Of a stretch of DNA of 64,000 nt, positions 22,186 to 32,873 are shown in pieces. Location of the stretch: NCBI GenBank assembly GCA_918026815.1, contig CAKJVC010000151.1:1-64000 (forward strand), written 5' to 3'. The stretch's first letter is position 1. Each line of letters begins with the position of its first letter. The translations under genes were made by a program, and so were the position numbers. The notes under the pieces were generated by a model. It did no database searches, was not told the DNA's origin, and was given only the letters and a program-made list of their open reading frames with translations. The stretch is from Chalara sp. BL73 (taxonomy: Eukaryota; Ascomycota; Leotiomycetes; Helotiales).

Positions 22186-23588
22186 CCCTAAGACCGTCCC
22201 GTATGACTACTGGTTTTTGAGCCAGTCACTCTGAACCATTGTCTAAGGCAGCCTACCTTTCGGATTGGGGAAAAAAGACAGCCATGTCTAGGTTATTGTT
22301 CCCTCTTTCAAGCTGGATTGATTCAGTGGCGCAAGGAAATATTCCTCTGCGTAGCCTGACTCAATGATCTGAATATAGGTAGCTATCGTCATTAAAAGCG
22401 TTCCTCTCCACCTTGTCCGTCGTATGTTACGATAGTTTCGCGTTTTGAAAGATCCACGACATTCAATGAAGATGCAATTGTTTATAGTGTGAGACAAGTA
22501 AATGCTGCTCGAACAAATCGGATTCTCATCCTAGCCCTTGTCGATTTCGGATACAGTAAATTGACTTCTGTGTTGGCATCGAGCCTTTCGCATGAATTCC
22601 GCTCCTCATAAAATACAACATTTTAATATAATTAACAATGGCGCATGCTTAACTTAAGCTATCGAAATTCTTTGCTATCGATATCACTCAATGTACCAAT
22701 ATAGAGCTTGACCAGTACTTAGAAGCTAATGGAACGTCACGATTTTGAAGCTTTGTTATCTCCAAGCTGCTGAGGTTTATGCACAGACGTGTTCGAGTTG
22801 TAGACCCCAAAGAACCTGCCCAAGAAATGAGTTAATGATCCCGTCCTATTTTATCCTTTTCCTTCTTTTCTAATAGCGTGCGGGGTGCGGACAGGTGCGA
22901 GCGATGCAGTCCAATCCTGTCCGATGGATCTAAATCATGCATCTGCACGCCTTGGGGAAATGCCCACCTGCAGAGAATTATCATCTTGACTACCCTTCGT
23001 TGGGTCGGCTATAGATATGGATAACGAGGGATATGATCATTATCTTCTAGGGATGGAGACTAGGTTCTACAATGAACGTATAAATGACGGCAGTCGACCT
23101 TTACACCTGTCAGTCTTTGGCTATGTCGTTGCTAGGAACCTATCAGAATGCTGCGAGATATTGCCGTTCTGGCAGACATCGGCTGGAGGACCGGATGCTT
23201 GGAAAGGGGCGTTTTTATGTCGTTTTGAGGGAGGGAGGGGGGGGGGGGGGGGTGTTCCACACCAATCCAAGTGCCTTACCATGTAACCTTGCTCTCGGTA
23301 AGCCAACCGTGTGTCAAGACCCTCGGAGCGAAGTACGGAAGTACATCGGAAAAACACCATTGCAATGCACTTCGTTTAAAACAGCAAAGTGCTGTACAGG
23401 GGTTAGCCCACAAAAGTGATCAAACTCTTGTGAAAAAGTGTTTTGGCGAAGCCGGCTCCGAGACTTACTGTACATCCAATAAACTCACCTATGACCCCAA
23501 ACCCTTCTCCTCCTCCCCCTCAACTCCGCATTACTCACCTTCCCACTCCGACTCCTATCCCTATCACCATCCTTCCTCCCCTCAACCG
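22186..23588. other. gene-free stretch with a long G run
   Basis: No gene is supported. A G-run of about 18-20 bases at 23230-23252 is the main oddity. Pyrimidine-rich sequence near 23500-23600 lies just downstream, on the minus strand, of the remnant at 23589. Confidence 0.45.
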
Positions 23589-24262
23589 TCAGATCCGCCA
23601 TCGCCGCGCCAACTCATAAACCCTAATCGCCAGCCCACTCCACTCTATAAGCCACTCCGGAAGCCAACTCTCACTTTTCTTCGCCATCACATACGCCATC
23701 TGCAGAATAACAGCCTCAATCATATTCTTGTATTCTGCTGCTAAGTTAAGAAAGTTGGAATCTGCTAGGCTGTAGTGTGCATCAGTATTAATAGCTGTAG
23801 TTAATCTGGAGGGGGGGAAAGGGAAAAAAAGGGTGATTACACGAGCTTCTCTCCGCTGTTCTAAAAACTAGTCACATTCATCTAGTCGGGCTTAAAAATA
23901 ACGCCCTTTATGAAAAGAAAACGGACTTTGGAGTTTACGTTCTCGTCAGATATTGCACCTTTAATAACCTGATCGCCCAGATATAGCGGATGCTCAATTT
24001 CTGCCTCGTTTATCTTACCGTTCGTTGTAGGCTTTCTATTCGAACCCTATAGTGCCTTACCATCTATTAGCCACCCTTATTTTTCTCACCACTTTCCGCC
24101 AACCTTCTGCTATCCCAGATGAAATGAAAACACAATCTTACCAAAGCGCAGCCTCGATACCTTTCAGTTCATGGGGTAGAGTCAGAGGATGATCGCAGAA
24201 GTCCTCCAACAAAGGCAGATATCTTCTTATCATGTGCGGAGAGAGATTAGACGTGTCTGCGA
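23589..24262 (-). pseudogene. unrecognised multi-exon gene or relic
   Basis: Three coding-like pieces follow one another on the minus strand. The first (24262-24150) reads PHMIRRYLPLLEDFCDHPL then HELKGIEAALW, with an acceptor-like CGCAG before it and a GTAAGA donor after it. The second (about 24040-23882) reads KINEAEIEHPLYLGDQVIKG then NSKVRFLFIKGVIFKPD and ends at TAG. The third (23805-23589) reads LADSNFLNLAAEYKNMIEAV then AKKSESWLPEWLIEW and ends at TGA, with a good pyrimidine tract and CAG acceptor before it. I could not join all three in phase, so the gene is either broken or has splice sites I missed. Family unknown. Confidence 0.45.
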
Positions 24263-24639
24263 GAACGGAGGATAATACGTGTTACGCTAGAGTGGATCGG
24301 TGAGGTTTGTGGGGCCTGTGAGGAAGACTTTTATGTTGATATTTGTTGATAGGGAGCAAAGAGGAGGACTTGCGAAGTATAGTGCAGTTTTAGCTACAGT
24401 AGAGTGATCGTGAATAAGAAACAGATAGCATATTATATGCGATTGGGATTATAGTAGATGTTAAACGTGGAAAGAGAAAATTTCAGAATCTCGGAATAGA
24501 GATTTAACCGGCCGGTGAATGAATAGCCCATAGTCACGTGAAAAAACTCAAGATCAACGTAAACCAGTATGTGAAATTTATTGACAATTAGTAGTTACCA
24601 AGCTTGCGACGTTGCTGAGTTCAGCAGGTCCTGGGGTAC

Positions 24640-25242
24640 TACCCCAAGTCTTGCCATCAGGTTAGCCTTAATAAAAGCAATAAATAACGAGAGTGAGTCA
24701 ACCTCTGTGCCGATTGCAGCGGCGGGTAATCCCCAACGCAGTGGCGGCCGCTAAGCCGGAGCTGCTTCCTGCAGGTGTAGAATTAGGATAGTGCGCGCCC
24801 AATGTCTGACCGCCTCTCGGTTCCATCCATTGCTGATTTTCAGCCCTCTGAAATTGGCCATTCCGAAAGGCTTGTCTTCCCCAGGGTCACGACATCAGCT
24901 TCCTGAGTTTACTGATTACGGAAGATTCGATGGCTGGCTTTGCTCCAAGTAGAGCATTGGAGCCGACCGAGACATCCAACTTGTCCTTGGTTGCTATGTT
25001 GTCCTTTACGAGAGTGGGAATGCCGTGTAGTGGGCTACCCTCCTGAATATCGTACCCAAACAGATCAACTGGGTGGCTGACCTTTTGCTTCTTGAACGCA
25101 GATATTCCTCGTCCAAACGCCGCGGCGCAAGTAGAGGTTTAGGGCTGACTTGCAGCACTGCCCTATATTCAGAAGCCCCCTCGATTCTTACCAGGTATGC
25201 CGTAACCAGTTCCACCGATGTGAAGTGTCCCGATTGCAGGGG
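24640..25242 (-). pseudogene. amidase-signature family pseudogene
   Basis: Reading down the minus strand: LQSGHFTSVELVTAYLVRIE then YRAVLQVSPK; after a frame change LHGIPTLVKDNIATKDKLDV, holding the catalytic Lys of the Ser-cisSer-Lys triad. Then come LGKTSLSEW and, in yet another frame, NSTPAGSSSGLAAATALG, the serine-rich amidase signature, followed by AAIGTEVDSLSLF. At least three frame changes and in-frame stops are present. The C-terminal two-thirds of a normal amidase is missing. An intact relative would hydrolyse amide bonds. Confidence 0.78.
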
Positions 25243-25635
25243 CGTCGGATGCTTGCTCGATCGTGAGGTGGAGGAGTGTTGGGGAGTCGAGAACGACTAT
25301 ATACGCGATAAGCAGGAGGACAGCAATTCAAATTCAAATACGCAAATGAATACTTGGGTCTTTGACCTTTATGGCTGTGCGTGCGAATCTCGAATACGTG
25401 AAAGGAAACGTAGACAGCAGATACGAGATAGAGAACATGCAGAAGATACCACCAATTAATAGCAGCAAAAATTCGCGGTGAGCCGGAGGATACATAAGAA
25501 TCGCAAATCTCAGACGGGCTTCAGAGTAGATAAGCGTGGGGGGCTTTGCATCGAAAAAGAGTAACTGTGCAGCGAAAGCCAACGTAAACCGCAAGGAACC
25601 GAAAAGAGGTTGGGATAATAAGTAGTTGGGTGCTG
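25243..25635. other. gene-free stretch
   Basis: Overlapping frames on both strands without motifs. No gene. Confidence 0.35.
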
Positions 25636-25813
25636 TGTCATGTCCTTCTTCTGGAGCACACATGACCCGTATTAGCCTAGTTCTTAGGGCGCCCCGTGCC
25701 AGTGCATATATAGCCTGCTCTCCTTGAGCTCCTCTCCCTTCTTTAGCTCTAGATTCTCGTATTATACTACCATTGCCCACTGTATCTGTAGATGCACAGC
25801 GCGTATTGTGACA
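25636..25813 (+). repeat. solo LTR, family B, copy 2
   Basis: 178 bp from TGTCATGTCC to GCGTATTGTGACA, with GACCCGTATTAGCC, a TATATAGCCTGC core and AGATGCACAGCGCG. It is the uninterrupted version of 5891-6205. Confidence 0.75.
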
Positions 25814-26883
25814 TACACTTCCAATAGTTATTAGATTTAACAGTTTAAATGAATTTATTCGTTTATTAGTTTACTCGCTGGTTAAACCAACTTGAGATTT
25901 TGTGCAACGTGTAATTCTATGCCTATTTAAAGCTTGGCGATAATGATTAGTTAGTTTAAAACAAGTAATTTAATAACGCTAATACTAATAAAACGCAATT
26001 TGGCCCACTCAAAATATATTGGTTGCAGCGTTGGTGGGGTGCGCGGTCGCGTGGGGTTCCCCCGCCTCTCCCCCACCCAACCCTGATGGCGCGCCTCCTT
26101 TTGTCCACTGGAACATGGCTGGAATTATGTATGTGCTTTATGTCAAACGTACGTAGGGAATAACGGGCTTTATTCACCAGTCGGGGGTGAAGGAAGAAAT
26201 GAGGCGGTAAGCGACTCATTTGTTGGTGTTGAGACTACACACGTATGGTGACACAGTGAGGTGGTATTGGTATATATTGTTGAACAGGCAGGTGAAGAAG
26301 TCGCCCTGAAATTTAGACGTTTCGGCCCCTGAGCCGGGTTTAGCCACCGCCTGGTTCAGCCACGTGGTTCGCTTATTAGCATAGTCTAATAATGGCTTAG
26401 CTTACGGCCAAGACCCGTTGTACAGGCTTGTGGGACAAAACACAGGATGCCTTGAACGGGCTGTCGTTCGATTCTGCACCGCAAAGGTGTTGCGATTCCT
26501 ACAATGATTGGCGTCGCATGCTTATACCAAGATTAACTCACAATCAAATTTAGTAGGCGTATTGATTACCACGCAGCCCTTCTTTTGATTTGATGTGTAC
26601 TACCCAGTTAGATCTCGTGACCCTTTCCGATTCACAAGGAGGACAAGGCTGCAATGCGTGGCTGCAGTGAGGCACTACCGAGCTTCTTAATTTAATACCG
26701 GGAGGGTTGAACGAATTTTCTGTACCTTTTTCATGGTTTCTGCTCCTCTAATCTCTTCTAGCCTTTACTAGGGAGGGCATAGTCATGCTCATAGCAAGCG
26801 TCGTCCTTTCTTATACAAAAAGAAATGGTTCATACCCAGAGAATTTATGAGATCCCATATGCTATAAGTAATAATTATCGGCA
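25814..26883. other. gene-free stretch upstream of a membrane-protein gene
   Basis: A TGTTGAACAGGCAGG string at 26278 resembles the start of family E but does not continue as family E. No gene seen. Confidence 0.4.
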
Positions 26884-28754
26884 ATGGCAAATCAAGCTTT
26901 GCGTAAATTACGCCGCCAAAAAATTCTTCTAATTTTGTCTACTGTGATCCCGGCGGCTCTAAGCGGTTACCTCACTGCCCGAATAACATCCAGGATATAT
27001 TTCGACAGCGATTCCATAACATGGATAGACAAGAATCGAGCGACAGTCCAGATAATTGTCCAGATCGTGTCGCTGATACTTAGCGCTTGCCAAATATACG
27101 GCATCTGCAGTCTTGCAACTATGTCATTTAACATCCAAATTTTATCAACACCAACCTCTCTAGATGCTCTAAAGCTCTGGGATGCGTTACGCCTCGGGAG
27201 GCTTGATTGGGACCTACCGCCACTCAAGCTAGCAATTTTAACCCTTTTCATTATTGTAATTCAGGGTCCATCGGCTTTATGGACCGGAGCGATCACGCCG
27301 GTCCCAACAACCGCAAACATAACAGCAGACTTCCCTATTCCGAACTACAGTACCTTCAACATTGGGCTATGGGGTACGCCATGCTTGCCGGCTACGGATT
27401 GTGGTCTTGGAGTGACCGGAAACGTCTCCGAACTGGGAACTTTCTCGTACATACCGTGGAAGAGTAAGTGAACTAATTGGCGATGGCAAGTTTGACGAAA
27501 TCTCTCGACTAATGGATAGCCATAGCAAAAACTGGGTTGCTCCTCAATTCGATCAGCCAAGCTTCGAGTCGCGATTCTTCAAAGCAGCCGCAAATCGACA
27601 AGCTAGACAACACGGGATACATCTATAATGGCCGTTCGTATGGCGTCGCTTCTACCGTAGGTTTAGTCAGATCAGTCCCTGGGGTGGCCCAAGCTCAAGA
27701 CAAATCCGCCGCATTTTCATACCAAGAGTATGGCTATAGAACGGCTGTCAAATGTATGTACAACGACACGAGTGCTCTTAAGCTTCACGAGGTTAAAGAC
27801 GTTCCCATTCCTGAAAGTCGTATTACGCCTACGGTCGTCTGGGCAAACGGATCACTTCCAAATGGAAAGTGGGCTGGATTTCCTAGCTGGGCCAGTTTCA
27901 GGAGTGAATCAGTGGTTGCACTAGCTGCCAATTATACCCAACGGTACATGTACGGGTTCGTCGGAGGCTTCTACTATGCAAACACGGCGTTCGGCCCACC
28001 CTTAAACAACATTCAGTGCGAAGTTACCTTCCATCCTGAAAGCTTCGAAGTATATGTCAATACGACAGCGAAAAGTATTTCAGTGATCCCTCTAGGCGAA
28101 AGTGTTCCACAGAAGGACATCGACAGCTCAAGAAGGCTGGTAAATACGACTTTCCTTAGCCCGAGCCTGATGTCACAAGTGCTTACGACTGGATACGCTT
28201 CTATTTTTGGGGATGCGTTCAAGCGCAACATAGAGAATGTCCGAGTCCGTGCCAAACATGGGACCCCGGATGATTCAGACGCATGCGAAGGCGTTGCCGA
28301 AGGCCTCGAGACATTGATTGATGGCTTCCTGGGAAGCACCGGAGCTGCTCAGGTGATGCTCAATGGCGAAAGCCAGACGATTAATGCCAGCATGACTCTT
28401 CGCACAATGCAGCTCGGAGAACCGACGTACACGTACTCCGTTCTCGCTGTCAGCTTGGCAATCATCCTACTGCTTGTGATAGAAGCTGTGAGAACCAAAT
28501 TCTGGAGGAACTTTCCACTCTTCAATTTGCTCGACCTGAAATCTGCAATTCTAGGCGTTGCCGCTAACGGCAAACGGCGTTTACCGGAAGCTCTGGCAAA
28601 TTGGGATGGCGATGCAGCATGCCGAGAGGTGGGGTCTTTACCCATCAGTGTAGTTATAAAGAAGAGAGGGCCAGTACGGGCAATTATAGGTGGTGTTTCT
28701 TCCGCTGTGAGGCAAAGGGGGGACGATATAGAGCTTTTAGAATTGCGTCGATAA
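26884..28754 (+). CDS. orphan membrane protein with a large outer domain
   Basis: Model: join(26884..27463,27520..28754), 604 aa, one 56-nt intron with a GACTAAT branch. The acceptor could instead be 6 nt later, giving two residues fewer. Membrane segments lie at about residues 14-33, 55-77 and 112-135, and a fourth at about 497-517 (VLAVSLAIILLLVIEAV). Between the third and fourth is a domain of about 360 residues with many NxS/T sites and a few cysteines, so it is probably extracellular or lumenal. A C-terminal tail of about 87 basic residues would face the cytosol. I recognise no named family. Similar layouts occur in uncharacterised ascomycete membrane proteins. Confidence 0.8.
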
Positions 28755-30102
28755 CCAACTTGATAGAATACCTGATAGAAATTTGTCGATTAATTAAGCA
28801 ATTTTGGTTATGATATCTGGGCATTGCTAACGCAGACTGCTATGGGCAACAACAGGCTGATTTTAGTGACGGCTAGCGTCAAATACCAGCGGGCACTGCC
28901 CACCAAGTTCGGTGGTTTTCGCACACGGAATGACATATAATAAGATATTGAAGCTGTCACGGGGTATGCGAGCAGCCGAGGCTCGCTTAGCATTCCATAT
29001 GTAGCTAGGTGCGCTTGGCGCGCGTCCTGCTGTACGGGACCTGAGCGTTCCCTTCTTTTTGTGTTCTACAAGCGTGTATTCTACAATAGTATTATATCAC
29101 TTCGCTCACCCGATTGACTATTCTATAGCTCTGATTTACTCCGTGACAATATACATACAAAAGGTCCTTACAATACAATATCGCAGCTTCAGAGTATCAC
29201 TTTTCTTTAGTGAGTTCCCCACCAAAATCCTATTGTGAAACGGCAAAAAGCACATGCTTCTTGCCGAATTATTATTGCGCCTTATATATCGTTCAATACC
29301 TATGATTGGCAGTAGGGTCTGGATTTTACTGTACAGGGGAGAGGGGGCGAGGCGTGAATCATTCGCCCTTATGGCCGCGGAGGTGTTTAATCGTATCTGA
29401 ACCCCGCGTTCGTGTTCGCTAGGCTTGTGACACCTATCATCGGGGCGGTAGTGAGATCTGCAGGTACGCACGGCTGATCGCTCAGGCCCGCGGAAGTGGC
29501 CCGGCCGGCCCAGAGGCGAGTAGGCTTTGCCAGTCCTCCAGGAATGGTTGGGGTCAAAATTAGACCGCGCACCGAGTGACCAGGCACTTGAACTTCTTGG
29601 AGTGACGACGCCTAAGACATACTAGAACTCTTCGCGTGCTGTTTTATCAGGCCACTTACCAAGGCATAAACCTAGGCGTATTTGCCAAAGGAGATCACTT
29701 CAGACCTTTCAACCACGCTCTGCGTTCGTGGCCGGGTAATGACAGGCTGCCTCAGTGAAGCGAGGCGTCCATGCCTTGACCGCAAGAACACTTCGAGCAT
29801 TTTCGGTTGAGGAAAAAGCAATCCTCTAGGCCAATCTCGTACGTTAACTTTGGCGAGGCCCTATTAGGCTTTCTGAATGCCAGATTTTGGTGAATGTATT
29901 GGATTCTGATGATGCCTCGAAATATAAAATACTCCAATTGCCAGCAATACAACCACATCTCACCCACACTCGTTACAACATTTCTTGAGGGAATTTCTAT
30001 ATCACTTCTTGAAAGCAGTCCACTCTTGGTTCATAACCTATTTCTAAGGTATAGACGCATGTAATCTTTTCGACAAAATATTGCTCTCACGTTGTGACCA
30101 GT
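28755..30102. other. gene-free stretch holding a family F copy
   Basis: No gene is supported. A 65-bp family F copy is listed separately. The region around 28990-29160 has TG/CA-rich LTR-like texture, but I found no partner for it in the window. Confidence 0.4.
29234..29298 (+). repeat. short dispersed repeat, family F, copy 2
   Basis: TGTGAAACGGCAAAAAGCAC through CTTATATATCGTTCAATA. It differs from 11354-11418 at about ten of 65 positions and has no coding potential. Confidence 0.65.
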
Positions 30103-30769
30103 ATGGCCAATAACTTTGAGCTCCAACCGGGTGGTGGAGGTGTCCTGAATGGAGGTGCCTCGCATTCGATAACCCCACCGGCCGGAGGACCAAGAACCTT
30201 CCCATTCTTTAACAGGCAGAGATGGCGAATGGAACTTGCAATGGTGCTCATTGCTGCCGCTACCTTGGCTCTAGCAGTAGCTGGGTTGATCGCTGCATGG
30301 AAATCAGTCGTTCTGGCCGAAGCGCAACTCAAATCGCAAACAAACATCGATTCCTCTACGGCGAGCATATCAGGGCAGCTTGCGCTGATTGCCGAACGGC
30401 TCTTCTTGATAAGGAAAGACATCGCGATTGGAAATCGAATCGACTTGATGCATCTCTGTTTTAGTTTTCCCGTAGGTTCAAATGAAAAGAATATATTCGC
30501 CCAGCTTAACTAACGAGCTTCGCTAGAATATCTCATCATCTTGCCAGAACATCACAAGCTGGGCTAATCCAGGGGGCTATCTTGACTCTGGGCTTTTACC
30601 GGAACTCTACCCTTTGAACGGATCAGAGCCCGATATACCAGTGATACCACAAGTTGAGAGGTTCAAGGCGCCGAAGGTCACGTCGACACCTGGCGGCATA
30701 GGGGCCATTGCGGTTAGCGTTTTCAGTGGCATCGTGTATATCTCAGCCATCCCACTGCTCATCCGTTGA
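30103..30769 (+). CDS. small orphan membrane protein
   Basis: Model: join(30103..30471,30527..30769), 203 aa. The 55-nt intron has a GTAGGT donor, a CTAAC branch and a CTAG acceptor, and joins in phase 0. The N-terminal 45 residues are Gly/Pro-rich. A strong membrane helix lies at about 44-67 (MELAMVLIAAATLALAVAG). A second hydrophobic stretch near the C-terminus (GGIGAIAVSVFSGIVYISAI, about 180-199) ends five residues before the stop. The segment between has two NxS/T sites and a few cysteines. Family not recognised. It lies 1.3 kb from the other orphan membrane protein on the same strand. The intron makes a true gene likely. Confidence 0.68.
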
Positions 30770-30823
30770 GACATGTAGTAGTTAGAATAAATCCAATCGC
30801 GCAATAAATATACTTTCCATTTA

Positions 30824-30859
30824 TTTTGTAGGTGCCTCTTAGAAGAGGCACCTACAAAA
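30824..30859. repeat. perfect 17-bp inverted repeat (hairpin)
   Basis: TTTTGTAGGTGCCTCTT and its exact reverse complement are separated by only AG. The palindrome lies 54 bp past the stop of the 203-aa membrane-protein gene. It could be a 3'-end structure of that transcript or the two abutting ends of a small inverted-repeat element. Confidence 0.85.
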
Positions 30860-30959
30860 AGGAAGGCACCTTTCGCAGACCTAGAGTTTTGGAAGAGCAT
30901 ATGAGCGCTCATCCATGGATATCCCAAGATGTGTAATGCAACGCAGTTGCTGAATTTTC

Positions 30960-31430
30960 TGGCTATGTGTATCTCTATATTGATGCTAGCGACATCTGCT
31001 TTAGCTGCTCTTTCAGCAGTGCCGTCCTGATACAAAGCGCATCTGCCCGGAGCCTCGGTCCGCCCCATTCCCCTCACGCAGATCGCAGAGCACATTCCAA
31101 CGACTCCGTAACGGCCACGAGTTGCCCGTCGACAATAATCCGATGGGAATGTATTCCAGATTCCTAGCAGTTGGATAACGAAATCACCGCAAAAATGCCT
31201 GTACGGGAAAGGCTGGCCAGCAACTTTCTGGGTTCGCGCATACACCTGCCATGCCAATATTTTCTCCAGTAACCGCAACTCTATATCTGCTTGTGCCTCC
31301 CCTATTTTGAGTTCGGGGGTATGATCGAGCGATTCGTGGTGAAGAGTGCAGCAAACGAGTTCATCTTTTCGAGTCGTGGGAGGGGGGAGAATGCCGAGGA
31401 GTCGTAGGTCACTGTGCCCGGCATAGCGGT
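30960..31430 (-). pseudogene. HET-domain (heterokaryon incompatibility) relic
   Basis: On the minus strand three HET-domain landmarks appear in order but in different frames. The first is an N-terminal LRLLGILPP plus CCTLHHESLDHTPE (about 31420-31325). The second is IIVDGQLVAVTESLECALR (31143-31077). The third is ADALCIRTALLKEQLKQMS (31046-30990), equivalent to the usual DALCINQ...QVKQMS block. TGA follows ALRSA and TAG follows the last block. The downstream two-thirds of a HET protein is absent. A long antisense-looking frame across 30607-31491 is a by-product of this decay. Confidence 0.65.
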
Positions 31431-31464
31431 TTCGGCTATTAGATATATATATATATATTATTAG

Positions 31465-31644
31465 TGTTGGAACGCATGTAAATAAAATCACGTGAACGCG
31501 AAGTTGTGGGTCCTTTCAGGACCTACAACCTCGCGATACCGTAGCTTAGATCAATAACAATCAATCAACCAGAACCACAATCACACCAGCACGAACGTAG
31601 TCAATAGCTACTACGTCTTTTGCTACGTGATAGGCATTCCGACA
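31465..31644 (+). repeat. solo LTR, family D, copy 2
   Basis: Runs from TGTTGGAACGCATG to GCATTCCGACA; the ends TGTTGGAA / TTCCGACA are near-perfect inverted repeats. It inserts beside a (TA)n run at 31443-31458. It is related to 14329-14459. Confidence 0.72.
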
Positions 31645-31931
31645 CTGTAGGCAACCGACAATTAGATATTTACGATGGCTAGATCTCGTGAAAACAGAGC
31701 AGGCAACCTACTTACTAAGAAGGCTTATAGTTTTGCGTGAAGCTTGATTCCGAACACGATACAAAAGTCGACTAAAACGCGTAAAATGGCGCGAATAGCT
31801 GCATGTATACTCGTAATGTTAAGTATGTTAAGCAAGGGTTATTTGCTCGAAGTCTAGAAAAAAAGAACACATTTCTGCTTTTCGGACTGTGCAAGTTATG
31901 TTTGTAAAGCTCGTACAGTTTCACAGCTTAG

Positions 31932-32086
31932 TGTTACGGCACGCGCTGTACATCTTCGGATACAGTGGGCAACGGTGGTATAATGCGTAAAAACTTAAGG
32001 CTAAAAAAGGAAAATAAGCTTGAAAAAAAGTGGGCTTTATATACGTGAAAAGCTCTGGCAGCTCGGCTTACAGCAAGTCTGTAACA
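31932..32086 (-). repeat. solo LTR, family B, diverged copy 3 (inverted)
   Basis: On the minus strand it reads TGTTACAGACTTG, CTGTAAGCCGAGC, CACGTATATAAAGCCC, then TTATACCACCGTTGCCCACTG and GTACAGCGCGTGCCGTAACA. The right half clearly matches family B; the middle is diverged. Confidence 0.6.
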
Positions 32087-32119
32087 AAAAGAGGGTAGGA
32101 GGGATTGCAATATAATAGG

Positions 32120-32285
32120 TGTCACGTGCTCATGAGCGTGCGACCTACTTTTCCTAGGCTATAAGAGCCTACCTGACTTGATCTCTAGTTCTACAAGCAA
32201 GAATATACACATGCCGAGTGCGTTGCGCTAGCTTCTCATGAACTAAAACCGAGCTCCCGCGAGACGTACGAGCTGCTCCGTGACA
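32120..32285 (+). repeat. solo LTR, family A, copy 3
   Basis: TGTCACGTGCTCATGAGCGTG to GAGCTGCTCCGTGACA, slightly shorter than the other two copies because the AGAAGTGGG-CCG block near the left end is missing. It lies only 33 bp from the family B copy, so this is an insertion hot spot. Confidence 0.75.
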
Positions 32286-32873
32286 GCTGGTAACTGTAAA
32301 ATCGCTCCAATTCCCAGTAAAAGGCGGCTTTGGACCAGATATTATTCAAGGAACTCTGTGGAGTCAGGTTGTCTTGGATGTGTTGCGATGTTTCGCTAAA
32401 GGGCTATCGCCATCAAATCTACCAATTTTAGAATGTCCCTACTAGAAGAGAAAAAGGCGACTATTATTTGCTTGTATTGACTTTGTGGAATGTTCAATCA
32501 CTGGCGGCAAATGGAGGGCTTGCTTTGTGGGTGTGGAGAGATTTGGAGACAGGTAGTTAGAAATGTCTGAGAATTTGAACTGAGAGAAGCGCTTACTTTA
32601 TAAACTCCATCAACGATCATTGCCACCAAGGAGATTTGGGGATTGCCACATATTTCTCGACCTCCTAAGGTATGGTCCATGCACTTCGAGATTTGAACTT
32701 TGGCGTCCAATCTTGATATCAAGCCTTGTATCCATCGCTGATATCCATCACCACTTTTTATCACCAAGCCTAATATCTATCATTGGTTTTCATCACTGAT
32801 GTCCAAGTCTGAGATGCAATTGTGGGTAATTTCCAGTGAGATCCGTCGTCTATCATGAACTCTTGAACGAGAT
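32286..32873. other. gene-poor stretch with one coding-like scrap
   Basis: On the minus strand, 32740-32597 reads WIQGLISRLDAKVQISKCMD then GREICGNPQISLVAMIVDGV and meets a GTAAGC donor, as a real exon would. I find no joining exon and no family. Imperfect ATATC/CATCAC repeats at 32720-32805 flank it. It is possibly a relic. Confidence 0.35.

Noticed and set aside
23084..23744. Plus-strand frames of 111 and 157 aa around the G run
   Set aside because: They are low-complexity (poly-Gly, then Ser/Pro/His-rich), and the 157-aa frame overlaps the minus-strand coding pieces, which look more protein-like.
26278..26400. Start of a possible third family E repeat (TGTTGAACAGGCAGG)
   Set aside because: Similarity stops after about 15 bases; no end or body matches.
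30607..31491. A 294-residue minus-strand open frame
   Set aside because: Its left third is antisense to the second exon of the 203-aa membrane protein, and its right part is an out-of-frame reading of a HET relic. It has no family motif of its own.
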